A DNA stretch of 64,000 nucleotides from Hoeflea algicola (GTDB lineage: Bacteria > Pseudomonadota > Alphaproteobacteria > Rhizobiales > Rhizobiaceae), in contig NZ_JAOVZR010000003.1 in the NCBI RefSeq assembly GCF_026619415.1, positions 1-64,000 on the forward strand, given 5' to 3'. Numbering within the stretch: position 1 is the first letter of the stretch; the number at the start of each line of letters is the position of its first letter. Of this stretch, positions 37,517 through 46,477 are shown piece by piece. A program made the translations under genes and the position numbers. Under the pieces are notes generated by a model. It had not been told where the DNA came from. It saw only the letters and a program-made list of their open reading frames with translations, and did no database searches.

Positions 37517-38143
37517 ATGAAAAGACGTTTCTTCCTCACCGGCGTTAGTGCGCTAGTAGCTATTCCCTTGTCTGCTTCGGTCATACGAGCGGCCACAATG
37601 GAGGACATGCTCAAGCCCGGACCTCTTCCTGAGCAAGTTTTCGGATCGCCGGAGGCACCCGTAACAGTGATTGAATACGCCTCATTGACATGCCCACACT
37701 GCAGGACTTTCCACGTAAACACATGGCCCGCTGTGAAACAGATATATGTCGATACCGGCAAGGTGCGGTTCATTATGCGCGAATTTCCCTTCGACCCGCG
37801 CGCGCAAGCTGGATTCATGCTCGCCCGCTGCGCCGGAGAGGGTAATTGGTATGCAACCGTCGATCTTCTCTACCGTAGCCAGGACAGATGGGCGCGGGTG
37901 GCGGACCCGGCCTCTGCTTTCAAATCCATTATGGGCCTGACTGGCATGAGCGGGGAAAAAGTGGAGGCTTGCCTGACAGACCAGTCCATTTTGGATAAAG
38001 TTTCTGAAGTGATGGAAACTGGCAAATCTTATGGCGTGGATTCGACTCCAACCTTCTTCATCAACGGCGAGGAGCACAAGGGCGCACTCACTATTGATCA
38101 GTTCAGCGAGATCATCGACCCAATGATCTCGGCAGCGCAGTAA
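37517..38143 (+). CDS. DsbA-family periplasmic thiol oxidase
   Basis: A 208-aa exported protein with a twin-arginine-like leader (MKRRFFLTGVSALVAIP), thioredoxin fold, active site YASLTCPHCRTFH (C59, C62, the DsbA CPHC) and cis-Pro STPTFFINGEEHKG. It introduces disulfides into secreted proteins. It starts 15 bp or so after a purine-rich TCAGGAG-type site and lies 3 bp before a PpiC-type foldase, so the pair forms a periplasmic folding unit. Confidence 0.92.
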   Translation: MKRRFFLTGVSALVAIPLSASVIRAATMEDMLKPGPLPEQVFGSPEAPVTVIEYASLTCPHCRTFHVNTWPAVKQIYVDTGKVRFIMREFPFDPRAQAGFMLARCAGEGNWYATVDLLYRSQDRWARVADPASAFKSIMGLTGMSGEKVEACLTDQSILDKVSEVMETGKSYGVDSTPTFFINGEEHKGALTIDQFSEIIDPMISAAQ

Positions 38144-38146
38144 GGG

Positions 38147-39052
38147 ATGGCCATGACAATAGAATCAAACACTCAATCCGTCACGCTGCGACACTGGAGC
38201 AAATTTCCATCCGCCGCCTTGCTTATGCTTACCCTTGCGATGGCTGCGGGGGCTCCAGCGCTCGCGCAGAACAAGAATGTTGTTGCGCGTGTAAACGGCA
38301 CGGAGATAACCACGGCCGATGTCGCATTTGCCTCCGAAATGTATGCCAACCAGATGGGCAGCATGCCTGACGATGCTCGCCTCTCCGTCATTGTTGACGA
38401 GTTAATTCGGCTTCAGCTTGTTTCTGACGCAGCCAGAGCCGCCAGGGTTACTGACGAGGACTCATACAAGCGGCAAATTGCGTTCTTTGAAGCACAGACC
38501 CTGCGATCTGTCTTTTTGGACGGGGAGGTGGCCAAGCGTGTTGACGATGCAGCGGTTCGCAAGGCGTATAATCTCCAGGTCACGAAAATTCCGCCTGCGG
38601 AAGAATTCCGCTTGCGCCATATCCTTCTGGAAACGGAAGCTGAAGCGCGGGAAGCGATTATCGCGCTTGAAGGGGGAGAGGACTTCGCAGTGGTCGCCTC
38701 TGAACGATCTAAGGACGAGGCTTCGAAGGTGAATGGCGGAGATTTGGGCTACCTTGTCACCGGTCAGACCTTGTCGGAGATCGATACGGCAGCTGCCGAA
38801 CTCGAGCCCGGCCAGTTCACACGTGAGCCCGTGGTCAGCGCGTTCGGATTTCACCTGCTGAAGCTTGAGGAACGGCGTACCCGCCCAGCACCGCCGTATG
38901 AAGCATTAGCGACGCAGATAAGGGCTGCGCTCGAATCAGCTGCAACGCAGTCGATTATGGAGGAACTCAGGGTGGCCGCATCTGTCGAGAAACTGGTTCC
39001 TGATGTGTCACCCCCGGCTGCTGATGACGGCCACGGCCACGCGGGCAAATAG
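38147..39052 (+). CDS. PpiC-type peptidyl-prolyl isomerase/SurA-like chaperone
   Basis: A 301-aa secreted protein: leader SAALLMLTLAMAAGAPALAQ, an N-terminal helical chaperone part (VNGTEITTADVAFASEMYAN), and a parvulin domain with EFRLRHILLETEAEA, FAVVASERSKD, NGGDLGYLVTGQ and VSAFGFHLLKLEERR. The tail DDGHGHAGK is His-rich. Parvulins assist outer-membrane and periplasmic protein folding. ATG 38147 or 38153 may be used. It is coupled to the DsbA gene. Confidence 0.9.
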   Translation: MAMTIESNTQSVTLRHWSKFPSAALLMLTLAMAAGAPALAQNKNVVARVNGTEITTADVAFASEMYANQMGSMPDDARLSVIVDELIRLQLVSDAARAARVTDEDSYKRQIAFFEAQTLRSVFLDGEVAKRVDDAAVRKAYNLQVTKIPPAEEFRLRHILLETEAEAREAIIALEGGEDFAVVASERSKDEASKVNGGDLGYLVTGQTLSEIDTAAAELEPGQFTREPVVSAFGFHLLKLEERRTRPAPPYEALATQIRAALESAATQSIMEELRVAASVEKLVPDVSPPAADDGHGHAGK

Positions 39053-39062
39053 GAGACAACAG

Positions 39063-39194
39063 ATGATCACCCGACGTTTCATAATGATCGGCCTGATTGG
39101 CGTTGGCGCAGCACCCGGATTTTACTCCGCAGTTGACATGGGAGATTGCGGTAGCTGGAAAGCACCTTTGCTGAACCGCTCTCGCGGTCCCTAA
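39063..39194 (+). CDS. Truncated Tat-leader-like peptide (43 aa)
   Basis: ATG 39063 follows GGAGAC and lies 10 bp after the foldase gene. The product starts MITRRFIMIGLIGVGAAPGF, like a twin-arginine or Sec leader of an exported enzyme, and ends after 43 residues. It could be the remaining 5' end of an exported protein (perhaps another YkuD enzyme) or a short secreted peptide. Confidence 0.4.
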   Translation: MITRRFIMIGLIGVGAAPGFYSAVDMGDCGSWKAPLLNRSRGP

Positions 39195-39392
39195 TTTGTA
39201 AATGCGACCACCTGCGCGTCTGGGAAACTGGTTCTCAAGCAGGTGCAGCAATCGGCACGTGTTTCATATTCTACAAATTACAGCGCGCCCATTCAGTACT
39301 TGGCGGAAAACCGCCAGCCGTGGTCTACTGGTTGTAAATGAAGGCAACCCTGCCGGATCAGTAGGCGCAATGACTAACAAAATCTGCCGGGG

Positions 39393-39636
39393 ACCGACGA
39401 CCATGACTGGAAGCTAGTCAAGGATATTGCGCTCTCTACCCTTCTCGGATTTGGTACGGAACCGTCGCTCAGCAACAATGAGACCGATCTGATCACGACG
39501 AACCGCGATAGCAAGCAGAGAGAACACCAACAGCGCCGATTACCGGCTGGTCGAACTCGCATTTGCGATCAAGGCACACTACGGCTGGCCACTGCATATC
39601 ATCATGTAGCGGGATATTGTCCTCTCGCCAATCACG
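39393..39636 (+). pseudogene. VirB10/TrbI conjugation-protein remnant
   Basis: The text DWKLVKDIALSTLLGFGTE, then shifted frames with LVELAFAIKAHYGWPLHIIM and RDIVLSPIT, matches the C-terminal region of VirB10/TrbI proteins (ALSTLLGxGTEL ... RPGxPVRxIVxRDLVL). Stops and frameshifts make it dead. It indicates that a type IV secretion or conjugation region once lay here. Confidence 0.6.
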
Positions 39637-39793
39637 GGTTAGAAATGCCTTATACTCTGCTTCAGCTGCACAAGTTGCCAGACTTCTCCCAGAAAATCCG
39701 ATATGGCGAAAGCCACATCCTATCCGACGGGACTATACCTGGGTGCCCGCTGCACGAGAAATCCATTCTTCTCCCAAAGGCTGGCCAATTTTG

Positions 39794-40369
39794 ATGGAAA
39801 ACAAAAGAAATCCGACACAGATACCCATACGCGCTTTCTTGAGCCGCCAAAATGAAAAATGCACTTCCATCTACAAATCCATCTATCTTGGTCGTTGGAT
39901 CATTGGTGTCTCATGTATATTTATGTATACAAAGGGTTATGCAGAAGAAGGGAAATTGTATGAAGAGCAGATTGTCGTCGAACATGCGGAGATAGTGATC
40001 CCGGCACTCGGTCGAGATAAAATGTCTGGTTACTTCTCGATCTGGAACGGTACCGACGAATATTTATGGATCAAAGGTTTTGAGAGCATTCAGTTTGCTA
40101 CCATCACCCTTGACGAGCCGACAGGTGTGAACGGTAAATACGTTTCGAAACCAGAGCCTATTCCAAAAGCCCTTCCTCCAAAAACCGAACTGGTTATGTC
40201 AAAAGGAGGCGTGCAACTATCCATGAATTACGTGGAGAATCTGATCGCTGGCGACACAATTCCTGTCACTGTTTACTTCACAAACACGGATGCTATTCAG
40301 GTGCTTGCCAAAGTCCTGCCAGCTGCCGCAATTCCGACAGAACATCATCACGGAGAGCGCGACGGATAA
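39794..40369 (+). CDS. PCu(A)C-like periplasmic protein lacking usual Cu ligands
   Basis: A 191-aa product with a hydrophobic leader (WIIGVSCIFMYTKGYA) and a cupredoxin-like PCu(A)C pattern: SGYFSIWNGTDEYLWIKGF, PKTELVMSKGGVQLSMNYVE and GDTIPVTVYFTNTDAIQVLA. In canonical PCu(A)C the ligand positions are Met/His in MxxHE and HiML; here they read ITLDEP and VQLSMN, so copper binding of the usual kind is doubtful. The C-terminus has HHHGE. ATG 39794 is chosen because upstream codons run into the virB10 remnant. The canonical homologue is at 56095-56568. Confidence 0.65.
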   Translation: MENKRNPTQIPIRAFLSRQNEKCTSIYKSIYLGRWIIGVSCIFMYTKGYAEEGKLYEEQIVVEHAEIVIPALGRDKMSGYFSIWNGTDEYLWIKGFESIQFATITLDEPTGVNGKYVSKPEPIPKALPPKTELVMSKGGVQLSMNYVENLIAGDTIPVTVYFTNTDAIQVLAKVLPAAAIPTEHHHGERDG

Positions 40370-40574
40370 CTTCGTGGGATTGCGTCACGCGTCGGTAAGG
40401 TAACCGAGAATATGTCTTTCTGAATTCCGATCAAGCTTGTTGACCTGAGCCCCTGAGCATCCTCCAAAATTTGGTAGAGTTCGTCAGCCTGGATCGTTGC
40501 ACGATTCAACGTGAACTGGCTCGCAATGCCAACGGCCACTAAAGGCCGGCACAACCGACCGTCAGAGCTGGGTT

Positions 40575-40730
40575 CGTCATGCGCGGCTGAAGAATAGCGC
40601 GTTAGGCGACGCTTTTTCGAGCTCCTTGGCCAGTCTGCAGCACACTCAAATCATTCGATAATCCGCTCGACCACCCAGCGTCTCGGCGGAACTTTAAATA
40701 GTCTTGGCTATGTCGGTTCGTTTGACGGCT
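40575..40730 (-). mobile_element. IS5-family transposase C-terminal remnant
   Basis: On the minus strand the text VKRTDIAK, then after a shift RRWVVERIIEWFEC, matches the C-terminal region of IS5-type transposases (VKRSDxAKGF...PRRWVVERTxAWL). Stops interrupt it and no terminal repeats were found. Confidence 0.6.
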
Positions 40731-40829
40731 TAGTTGTAGTCAACTGAACGACCCGCTGCCTTTCTTTTCACGAAAAGTTAATCACAAACCATATAGACAA
40801 TTGATACCAGTGTAGGCAAAAAGAATGCC

Positions 40830-41174
40830 ATGAACCGAATTGTGTCCCTCACTTTAGCTTTGTTCCTCGCGATTTCAGCGTTGGCGCACTCCTTTGGCGG
40901 TGGCTACATTTTTGACGAACTCCAAAGCACAATCGATTTGGTGGAATGCAGTTCCAATGTCACAGCTGCTATGCGCGGCTCTGACACGGTTCCGCTGAGC
41001 GAAGATACCGAAAGCAAGAAATCCGTGCACTGTCAGATGCACTATGCCATTTTCGCTGAATTGGTTGCTCCCCCGATCACATCTGAGACCCGGGAACATG
41101 CTGCATTTTGGAAAACGGCGTTCCTCTCTAATGTGGGATACGTAGTCCCAAGGCCGCCAAACGCTCACGGTTGA
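40830..41174 (+). CDS. Small secreted protein (114 aa)
   Basis: A leader peptide (IVSLTLALFLAISALAHSFG) precedes a short mature part with VECSSNVTAAM, HCQMHYAIFAELVAPP and VPRPPNAHG. Three cysteines and the Pro-rich end recall the proteins at 19839-20210 and 32547-32885. It lies 56 bp upstream of an L,D-transpeptidase gene and may share its transcript. Function unknown. Confidence 0.55.
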   Translation: MNRIVSLTLALFLAISALAHSFGGGYIFDELQSTIDLVECSSNVTAAMRGSDTVPLSEDTESKKSVHCQMHYAIFAELVAPPITSETREHAAFWKTAFLSNVGYVVPRPPNAHG

Positions 41175-41230
41175 ATGTCCATTGCGCAAATTGCGCCCAT
41201 CGGCAACTTTCAACAACGTGAGTGTGAAGC

Positions 41231-41791
41231 ATGATTTCGAAAAGAGGACTTATGTTCGGCATTGGTGCCGGCATCGTAGTATCCTTTGGGTTACCCGCGA
41301 ATGCCCATACTGATAAATTCAAACTAGACGAAAAATTCGAGCCGCAGACCGTTCGCTATAGCGGTTACAAGCCCGGTACCATCATAATCGATCCGAAAAA
41401 CCATTTCTTGTATTTCCAGCTTCCGTCAGGCGAAGCTCGCCGCTACGGGATCGGAGTCGGGCGTGCCGGTCTGACTTTCAAAGGGCAGGCGAAAGTCGGA
41501 CGGAAAGCCGAGTGGCCATCATGGACCCCCACGGCCAATATGATTAGACGGAATCCGGGAAAATACGCGCGCTTTGCCAAGGGTGTGCCGGGTGGACCTA
41601 ACAATCCATTGGGGTCGCGGGCACTCTACTTGTACAAGGACGGGCGCGACACGCTCTACCGCATTCATGGCACGACGGAACCGTCTTCGATTGGGCGCTC
41701 AGTGTCCAACGGCTGCATCCGCATGATCAATGAACACGTTGAAGACCTTTTTGAGCGGGTACCAGTCGGCGCGCAGGTAGTGGTACAGTAG
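41231..41791 (+). CDS. L,D-transpeptidase (YkuD)
   Basis: A 186-aa exported enzyme with leader GLMFGIGAGIVVSFGLPANA. The YkuD domain spans residues 50-186: GTIIIDPKNHFLYFQLP, GRKAEWPSWTPTANMIRR, NPLGSRALYLY, and the catalytic IHGTTEPSSIGRSVSNGCIR (His, Ser-x-Gly-Cys). It cross-links peptidoglycan by 3-3 bonds or anchors proteins to it. It is the first of three tandem plus-strand YkuD genes. Confidence 0.93.
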   Translation: MISKRGLMFGIGAGIVVSFGLPANAHTDKFKLDEKFEPQTVRYSGYKPGTIIIDPKNHFLYFQLPSGEARRYGIGVGRAGLTFKGQAKVGRKAEWPSWTPTANMIRRNPGKYARFAKGVPGGPNNPLGSRALYLYKDGRDTLYRIHGTTEPSSIGRSVSNGCIRMINEHVEDLFERVPVGAQVVVQ

Positions 41792-41919
41792 CTTCACTCC
41801 CATTCTCAGCATGCAAACGAATGCGAGTCGAAAATCGTTTCCGAAATATGAACCTCGTTTTCCATCACAAATTTTCTGAACGGACCCACTGTGAATAAAT
41901 TCGCGAAAGTTGAAATGAT

Positions 41920-42588
41920 ATGAACCGTCGTCAATTCATCTATGGGGCAGCCAGCACTTCAGTGCTGGCCTTGTCCAGGTGCACTACCGCCACCAAAGTC
42001 GGGCAACCGGTTGAAAAACTACCGACCAGTCAGAATTCGTCCAACATTATGACAATGTACGGACCCATGCCTGAGGAGAGGTTCCCTCTTCCAGCAATAG
42101 AAATAAGCAAGGTGCCATCAAAGTTCAGAAGGCGTCAGGTGAATTTCACCAGTCCATATCCAGTTGGAACCGTTATCGTCGACACAAAGACATACTACCT
42201 GCATCTGGTCCAGGAAAACGGACAAGCGATGCGATATGGCGTCGGCCTCGGTAGACAGGGTTTCGAATGGTCGGGTGAAGGTGTCATCCAATGGAAGCAG
42301 GCTTGGCCCAAATGGACTCCGCCTGATGAAATGATCGCACGGCAACCAGAGCTGGAGAAATGGAGCGCCGACAATGGCGGAATGCCGCCAGGGCTCAGCA
42401 ATCCACTTGGCGCGCGGGCGCTCTACATCTTCCAGAATGGCAAGGATACGCTGTATCGCATCCACGGATCACCGGAATACTGGACAATCGGCAAATCTGT
42501 CTCAAGCGGGTGTGTCCGCATGATCAACCAGGATATTGTCGATCTTTATGGTCGCGTCACCAGCGGAGCCAGACTGATCGTACTCTGA
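41920..42588 (+). CDS. L,D-transpeptidase (YkuD), Tat-like leader
   Basis: A 222-aa protein with leader NRRQFIYGAASTSVLALSRC; the Cys at the end is lipobox-like but has Arg at -1, so lipidation is doubtful. The YkuD domain shows GTVIVDTKTYYLHLV, WKQAWPKWTPPDEMI, GGMPPGLSNPLGARALYIF and IHGSPEYWTIGKSVSSGCVR with catalytic Cys. It aligns closely with the ruined copy at 37288-37450. It lies 5 bp before the YafK-like gene. Confidence 0.92.
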   Translation: MNRRQFIYGAASTSVLALSRCTTATKVGQPVEKLPTSQNSSNIMTMYGPMPEERFPLPAIEISKVPSKFRRRQVNFTSPYPVGTVIVDTKTYYLHLVQENGQAMRYGVGLGRQGFEWSGEGVIQWKQAWPKWTPPDEMIARQPELEKWSADNGGMPPGLSNPLGARALYIFQNGKDTLYRIHGSPEYWTIGKSVSSGCVRMINQDIVDLYGRVTSGARLIVL

Positions 42589-42592
42589 CGCT

Positions 42593-43645
42593 ATGCGCAG
42601 GAAACGGAAGATGATGCTGCCGACGATTGAAAAAGAGCGCCCCATGGGCCAAGAATTCCGTACCAACGTGATCGGCATTCTCATGGCGGGCCTTGTCTTG
42701 ACGGGATGTGTGACGAGTACGCTGGATCTTGATGGCCGAGGCGACATTCCTATCCCGCAAAAGACACTCGCCAAAATGCGGGAAATGGGAATGAGGTCCA
42801 CAGATCCTGTACTGGTTCGCATCTTCAAGCAGGAGAGCGAACTGGAAGTATGGAAACGTGATTCGACAGGCAAGTACGCACTGATGAAGACTTACCCGAT
42901 GTGCCGATGGTCCGGCGAATTGGGTCCGAAAAAATTTGAAGGTGACCGCCAAGCGCCGGAAGGTTTTTACACAGTCAATTCTGGCAGGTTGAACCCAAAT
43001 TCTCAGTACTATCTTTCCTTCGATCTCGGTTATCCGAACAGGCTGGAGCGTGCTAAGGGCTATACAGGTTCCGCCCTGATGGTTCATGGGGCATGTTCAT
43101 CGTCGGGTTGTTTTGCGATTTCCGACAATTATGTCGCAGAGGTCTATGCGGTTGTCAGAGACGCATTGCAGGGCGGTCAACAGGCTTTTCAAGTCCAATC
43201 CTATCCCTTTCGAATGACGCCGGAGAACCTTGCCGCACACAACGACAATCCAAATTTCGACTTCTGGATGGATCTCAAGGCGGGCTATGATCAATTTGAA
43301 GTACTGCGCCAACCGCCTCGGCTTCAGTTTTGCGAGGGTCGTTACAAGTTCGGAGAACCAGTCAACGGCGTGACACCTGTCGATCCGCTCGGGCAATGCC
43401 CAGCCTTCGAGCCTGAGGATCAGCAAGTAGCCGAAAAATCGACGGGAGACATCATGAAGATGCAAAGCCTGCTCAACGATGTCCAGAGACCTGGTCTTGC
43501 CTATTCGGATGGCGGCATGAACCCGGTTTTCCGAAAGCTTTTGGCAAAGAAAGGTCCTCAATATTTGTCGGAAGTAACATCATCTACATTGGTCCCGGTC
43601 AGCCGACCGAAAGCAGCCCTCGCGGATCCCTTCGTTGCCGACTAG
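42593..43645 (+). CDS. YafK-type L,D-transpeptidase lipoprotein
   Basis: A 350-aa protein with a lipobox LVLTGC near residue 39, so the mature enzyme is a lipoprotein. The YafK-like domain has LVRIFKQESELEVWKRD, MCRWSGELGPKKFEGDRQAP, GFYTV and the catalytic MVHGACSSSGCFAISD. The C-terminal 150 residues are an extension of unknown role. Starts at 42593, 42611 or 42644 are possible; AGGAAACGGAAG precedes 42611. A lipoprotein substrate fits the presence of lgt and lspA on this DNA. Confidence 0.88.
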   Translation: MRRKRKMMLPTIEKERPMGQEFRTNVIGILMAGLVLTGCVTSTLDLDGRGDIPIPQKTLAKMREMGMRSTDPVLVRIFKQESELEVWKRDSTGKYALMKTYPMCRWSGELGPKKFEGDRQAPEGFYTVNSGRLNPNSQYYLSFDLGYPNRLERAKGYTGSALMVHGACSSSGCFAISDNYVAEVYAVVRDALQGGQQAFQVQSYPFRMTPENLAAHNDNPNFDFWMDLKAGYDQFEVLRQPPRLQFCEGRYKFGEPVNGVTPVDPLGQCPAFEPEDQQVAEKSTGDIMKMQSLLNDVQRPGLAYSDGGMNPVFRKLLAKKGPQYLSEVTSSTLVPVSRPKAALADPFVAD

Positions 43646-43922
43646 TTCCGGCCCAAAATAGGTTCAACATGGGGACTATGCTTACCTGCCTCACGAGCTG
43701 ATCAAACAGACAAATTTTGGACTAACGACGGCTAATCCAGCCTATCCAGGGCAGAAAAGAGTTGCTGACGCCCGCGCTGGTTACCCGAACATCGCCATTG
43801 CCCCGCCATTTTGTGATTCCGATGCCAAAGATGCGTAAGGCCAGCCCAGGGAAAACACGGGACCGAAATCATTGCAGGATTACCTCCTGGAAGCAGGGAG
43901 CATTGTTGAGCATTCCCATGTC
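43646..43922. other. Intergenic region between convergent genes, nothing recognised
   Basis: No gene or clear terminator was found in these 277 bases between the YafK-like gene and the convergent LapG-like gene. Confidence 0.35.
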
Positions 43923-44966
43923 TCAGAACCCAGCGCCTGGCGCTATTGCTGCGAGGCCCTTGAGGGATGCCATGAGGTTGGACCCGCCGCCCTTGTAACC
44001 GAAGACATAGTTTGCGGAACCGGATATCGAAAACAGCGGCGCGTAGCTAAGCTTTTCTGTGTCTGCTTCAATGGCATCGGTCACGTTGTCGAGGATCAGA
44101 TTGCGATCTTCAAGGCTGACGGACAGAACAGCGTGGAACAAGCGACGGCTGGTGTCCTTGAGCACGACGATTTCCATGACGTTCATCGGGACGCCAAGGC
44201 GCGCCAGCACGGCCATTTTCAAGACGGCATAATCTTCGCAATCGCCGCTGCTGCGACCCAGAATTTCATTTGGCGTTGACCAATAATCAGTGCGGCCATG
44301 GTTCTGATCATCGGTCTTGTAGGCGACCATGCTGTTGACGGAAACCGAGACGTGGCGGAGTTGTTCGCTGATACTTGATCCGTTCAGCGCCAGGCGATCG
44401 GCGAGGTCTGCGCATTGATTGATGCAGATGGCTGACGGGCCGGAAGCTGCTGCTTTCCGCATCAAGACGGATATACGGGCACCGCTCTTGATCTTGCCAA
44501 AGCGGATCCTGTAGGCACCGAACAGTGGCAAGTCTTCGCGAATTTCCTGGCTGAGCGACGCGCCAGCCGATGCTGTTGGCACTGAAATGGAGGCGGTGGT
44601 GATCTGGTCCTGACTGGCAGTCAGATCACTGGGTGCCTGGTTATCTGCCGGGCGCGCGGCGGCAAGGGCCGCGAACGCCTGCGGAGCTGCAAAGTCAAAG
44701 GCAGGATCAGGATCAAAGCCAAGGGGAGCGAAGCCGCCTTGGCTCACGTTAAGAGTCGTCGTGAATTGTGCCATGGTCAGCCACGCCAGATTCCGGGCGA
44801 CACTCTGGTTTTGCACGAGCGCGGAAACTGTATTGGCCGCGACCATAATCTCGGGTTTTGTTTCCCGAACATCGTAGTCATTGGCCTGCGCGGCGGATGC
44901 GCACAGAAGTGAGATTAGGAAAGAAGTGTTTCTCAGATATTGCTTATTTGTTACTTCATTATACAT
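43923..44966 (-). CDS. Transglutaminase-like cysteine peptidase with N-terminal extension
   Basis: A 347-aa secreted protein (leader FLISLLCASAAQA). The first 140 residues are Ala/Pro/Ser-rich and low in structure; the BTLCP domain follows with SSGDCEDYAVLKMAVLARLG, RRLFHAVLSVSLED and LILDNVTDAI, giving the Cys-His-Asp triad. It is about 150 residues longer than the family member at 33296-33886. It may process a surface adhesin; the partner is not visible. Confidence 0.88.
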   Translation of the reverse strand: MYNEVTNKQYLRNTSFLISLLCASAAQANDYDVRETKPEIMVAANTVSALVQNQSVARNLAWLTMAQFTTTLNVSQGGFAPLGFDPDPAFDFAAPQAFAALAAARPADNQAPSDLTASQDQITTASISVPTASAGASLSQEIREDLPLFGAYRIRFGKIKSGARISVLMRKAAASGPSAICINQCADLADRLALNGSSISEQLRHVSVSVNSMVAYKTDDQNHGRTDYWSTPNEILGRSSGDCEDYAVLKMAVLARLGVPMNVMEIVVLKDTSRRLFHAVLSVSLEDRNLILDNVTDAIEADTEKLSYAPLFSISGSANYVFGYKGGGSNLMASLKGLAAIAPGAGF

Positions 44967-45599
44967 TTACTTCGCCTTCCCTTTGTACTAAGAGAAGACT
45001 ACAATCTCAAATATAATATCTTGAAAACAAACATACCTAAAGAATATATATTATTTTTGATAAATTTTGAATGATTTTTATTGGGTTGATTTTATCGACG
45101 GCAATCTTCGCTTTCGGGCTTTCGCGGATGCAGCCGGCTCACCCATCACTGCGAAATCGGCGAAACCGGAAACGAAAGTTGGCGCTTCAAGAACCGAGCG
45201 CTAACATTAAACCGCTGGCCCGTCACCGCTACGTGATTTTGCGATTAGGCGGCCCCTACCCGGCTAATCTAAAGTGAGTTGAGATTGGACATCTATAAGG
45301 AGTCACAGTTGAATGCCGGTTGGCCGCCTATCGCATTGCTCCGGACAGCCAACGTCCATGAATCTGTCAACAGATCGGCGGAGGCATGCAACCTGAGGAA
45401 ACAATTCCGCTAAAACTTGCTACCGTTGTTGCGTGTAGGACACCGAAATATAAAGGCGCGCCGGAAAGTGCTAGCAGCGTCCCGCCAGACCTGAATCAGG
45501 TGAATAGAAAATTCCAGATGATGAGCAAAGGAACTATGCCAATGATCGCAGCTCCTCTTGCAGTATCAATCCCACTTGCCGTCAACCGGCAACAATTTC
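44967..45599. other. AT-rich intergenic region
   Basis: The first 100 bases are strikingly AT-rich (to about 45075) and likely hold the LapG-like gene promoter. A possible short membrane ORF is listed separately at 45071. Nothing else is supported. Confidence 0.4.
45071..45277 (+). CDS. Possible short membrane peptide (68 aa)
   Basis: The frame begins with a clean hydrophobic segment (MIFIGLILSTAIFAFGLS) and a basic second half. No ribosome site is visible in the AT-rich upstream DNA and no family is recognised, so translation is uncertain. Confidence 0.25.
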   Translation: MIFIGLILSTAIFAFGLSRMQPAHPSLRNRRNRKRKLALQEPSANIKPLARHRYVILRLGGPYPANLK

Positions 45600-45941
45600 T
45601 CAGCTCACTAGCGTCCGCGGTGCGAACAGGATGACTCCCGCTCCGAGAACACATATCGCGGCGCCAGCCAAGTCCCAGCTATCGGGCCGCCGCCCTTCCA
45701 CGGTCAAAAGCCAGAGCAGCGAGGCTGCAATGTAGACACCGCCATATGCCGCATAAGCGCGGCCGGCCAAATCGGACGGGGCAAGCGTTAACAGCCAGGC
45801 AAAGACCGCGAGGCTAGCAAGACCGGGGACAAGCCACAGGGCGCTCGCCCCTTGCCGCATCCAGGCCCAGAAAGCGAAGCAGCCAGCTATTTCGGCCAAC
45901 GCAGCACCCATATAGATGGACAACGTTCCAAACGATGTCAT
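45600..45941 (-). CDS. ynfA: YnfA/UPF0060 family small membrane protein
   Basis: A 113-aa protein with four hydrophobic helices: [56 protein letters not shown] and [16 protein letters not shown], with the family [10 protein letters not shown]. YnfA resembles SMR-type transporters and often sits with metal efflux genes; substrate is unproven. ATG 45941 overlaps the merR stop (ATGA), so it is co-translated with the regulator. Confidence 0.9.
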   Translation of the reverse strand: MTSFGTLSIYMGAALAEIAGCFAFWAWMRQGASALWLVPGLASLAVFAWLLTLAPSDLAGRAYAAYGGVYIAASLLWLLTVEGRRPDSWDLAGAAICVLGAGVILFAPRTLVS

Positions 45942-46378
45942 TGGCCATCTCCGCCTTGCGGGTGATCGTGGTCTGTCGCACAAAGCGAGTGATCACCCAG
46001 AACTTCAATCACCCGGCAATCGGCTATCCTGCCACCCGCACATTGCGCCACCATTCGCTTTAGTTCGACCTTTAGCGAGGCAAGGCGTGTGAGCCGTTTT
46101 TCAATTTCCGCCAATTGAGCCTTGGCAATAGCGTCCGCTGCCGCGCATGGCTGGTCCGGAGTATCCGAGAGGCTGAGCAGATCGCGGATTGCTTCGAGCG
46201 TGAAACCAAGTTCCCGCGCATGTCGGATGAAAGTCAGTCGATCAAGCGCCTTGCGGCCATAGAGCCGCTGGTTGCCTGTGCTGCGTTCGGCCTCCGGCAA
46301 CAAACCGATCTGTTCATAGTAACGGATGGTCGGAATCTTTACCCCCGCCGCCCGTCCAAGTTTTCCAATGGTCAACAT
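45938..46378 (-). CDS. MerR-family metal regulator (CadR/PbrR-like)
   Basis: A 146-aa DNA-binding regulator: [20 protein letters not shown] and [20 protein letters not shown] are the MerR winged helix, followed by a long coiled-coil dimer helix. Cysteines 78, 113, 121 and 133 ([27 protein letters not shown]) match the CadR/PbrR pattern for Cd, Pb or Zn. It diverges from the CadA-type ATPase across a typical MerR promoter. ATG 46378 is the domain start; upstream in-frame codons fall in the operator. Confidence 0.92.
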   Translation of the reverse strand: MLTIGKLGRAAGVKIPTIRYYEQIGLLPEAERSTGNQRLYGRKALDRLTFIRHARELGFTLEAIRDLLSLSDTPDQPCAAADAIAKAQLAEIEKRLTRLASLKVELKRMVAQCAGGRIADCRVIEVLGDHSLCATDHDHPQGGDGQ

Positions 46379-46389
46379 AAAATTTCTCT

Positions 46390-46420
46390 TGAAGCTACAG
46401 TAGCTAGAGACATTAGAGTG
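46390..46420 (+). promoter_or_regulatory. MerR-type promoter/operator for cadA
   Basis: A -35-like TTGAAG (46390-46395) and a -10-like TAGAGT (46415-46420) are separated by 19 bases, the overlong spacer diagnostic of MerR-activated promoters. The spacer region carries a perfect dyad AGCTAC-A-GTAGCT (46394-46406), resembling CadR/ZntR sites. Metal-bound regulator should twist this DNA to allow transcription of the ATPase. Confidence 0.8.
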
Positions 46421-46477
46421 GGCATCTGATGAAGACAAGGGCCCGGCGCTTACTCGCCATTGGGCGAAGGAAAGACG

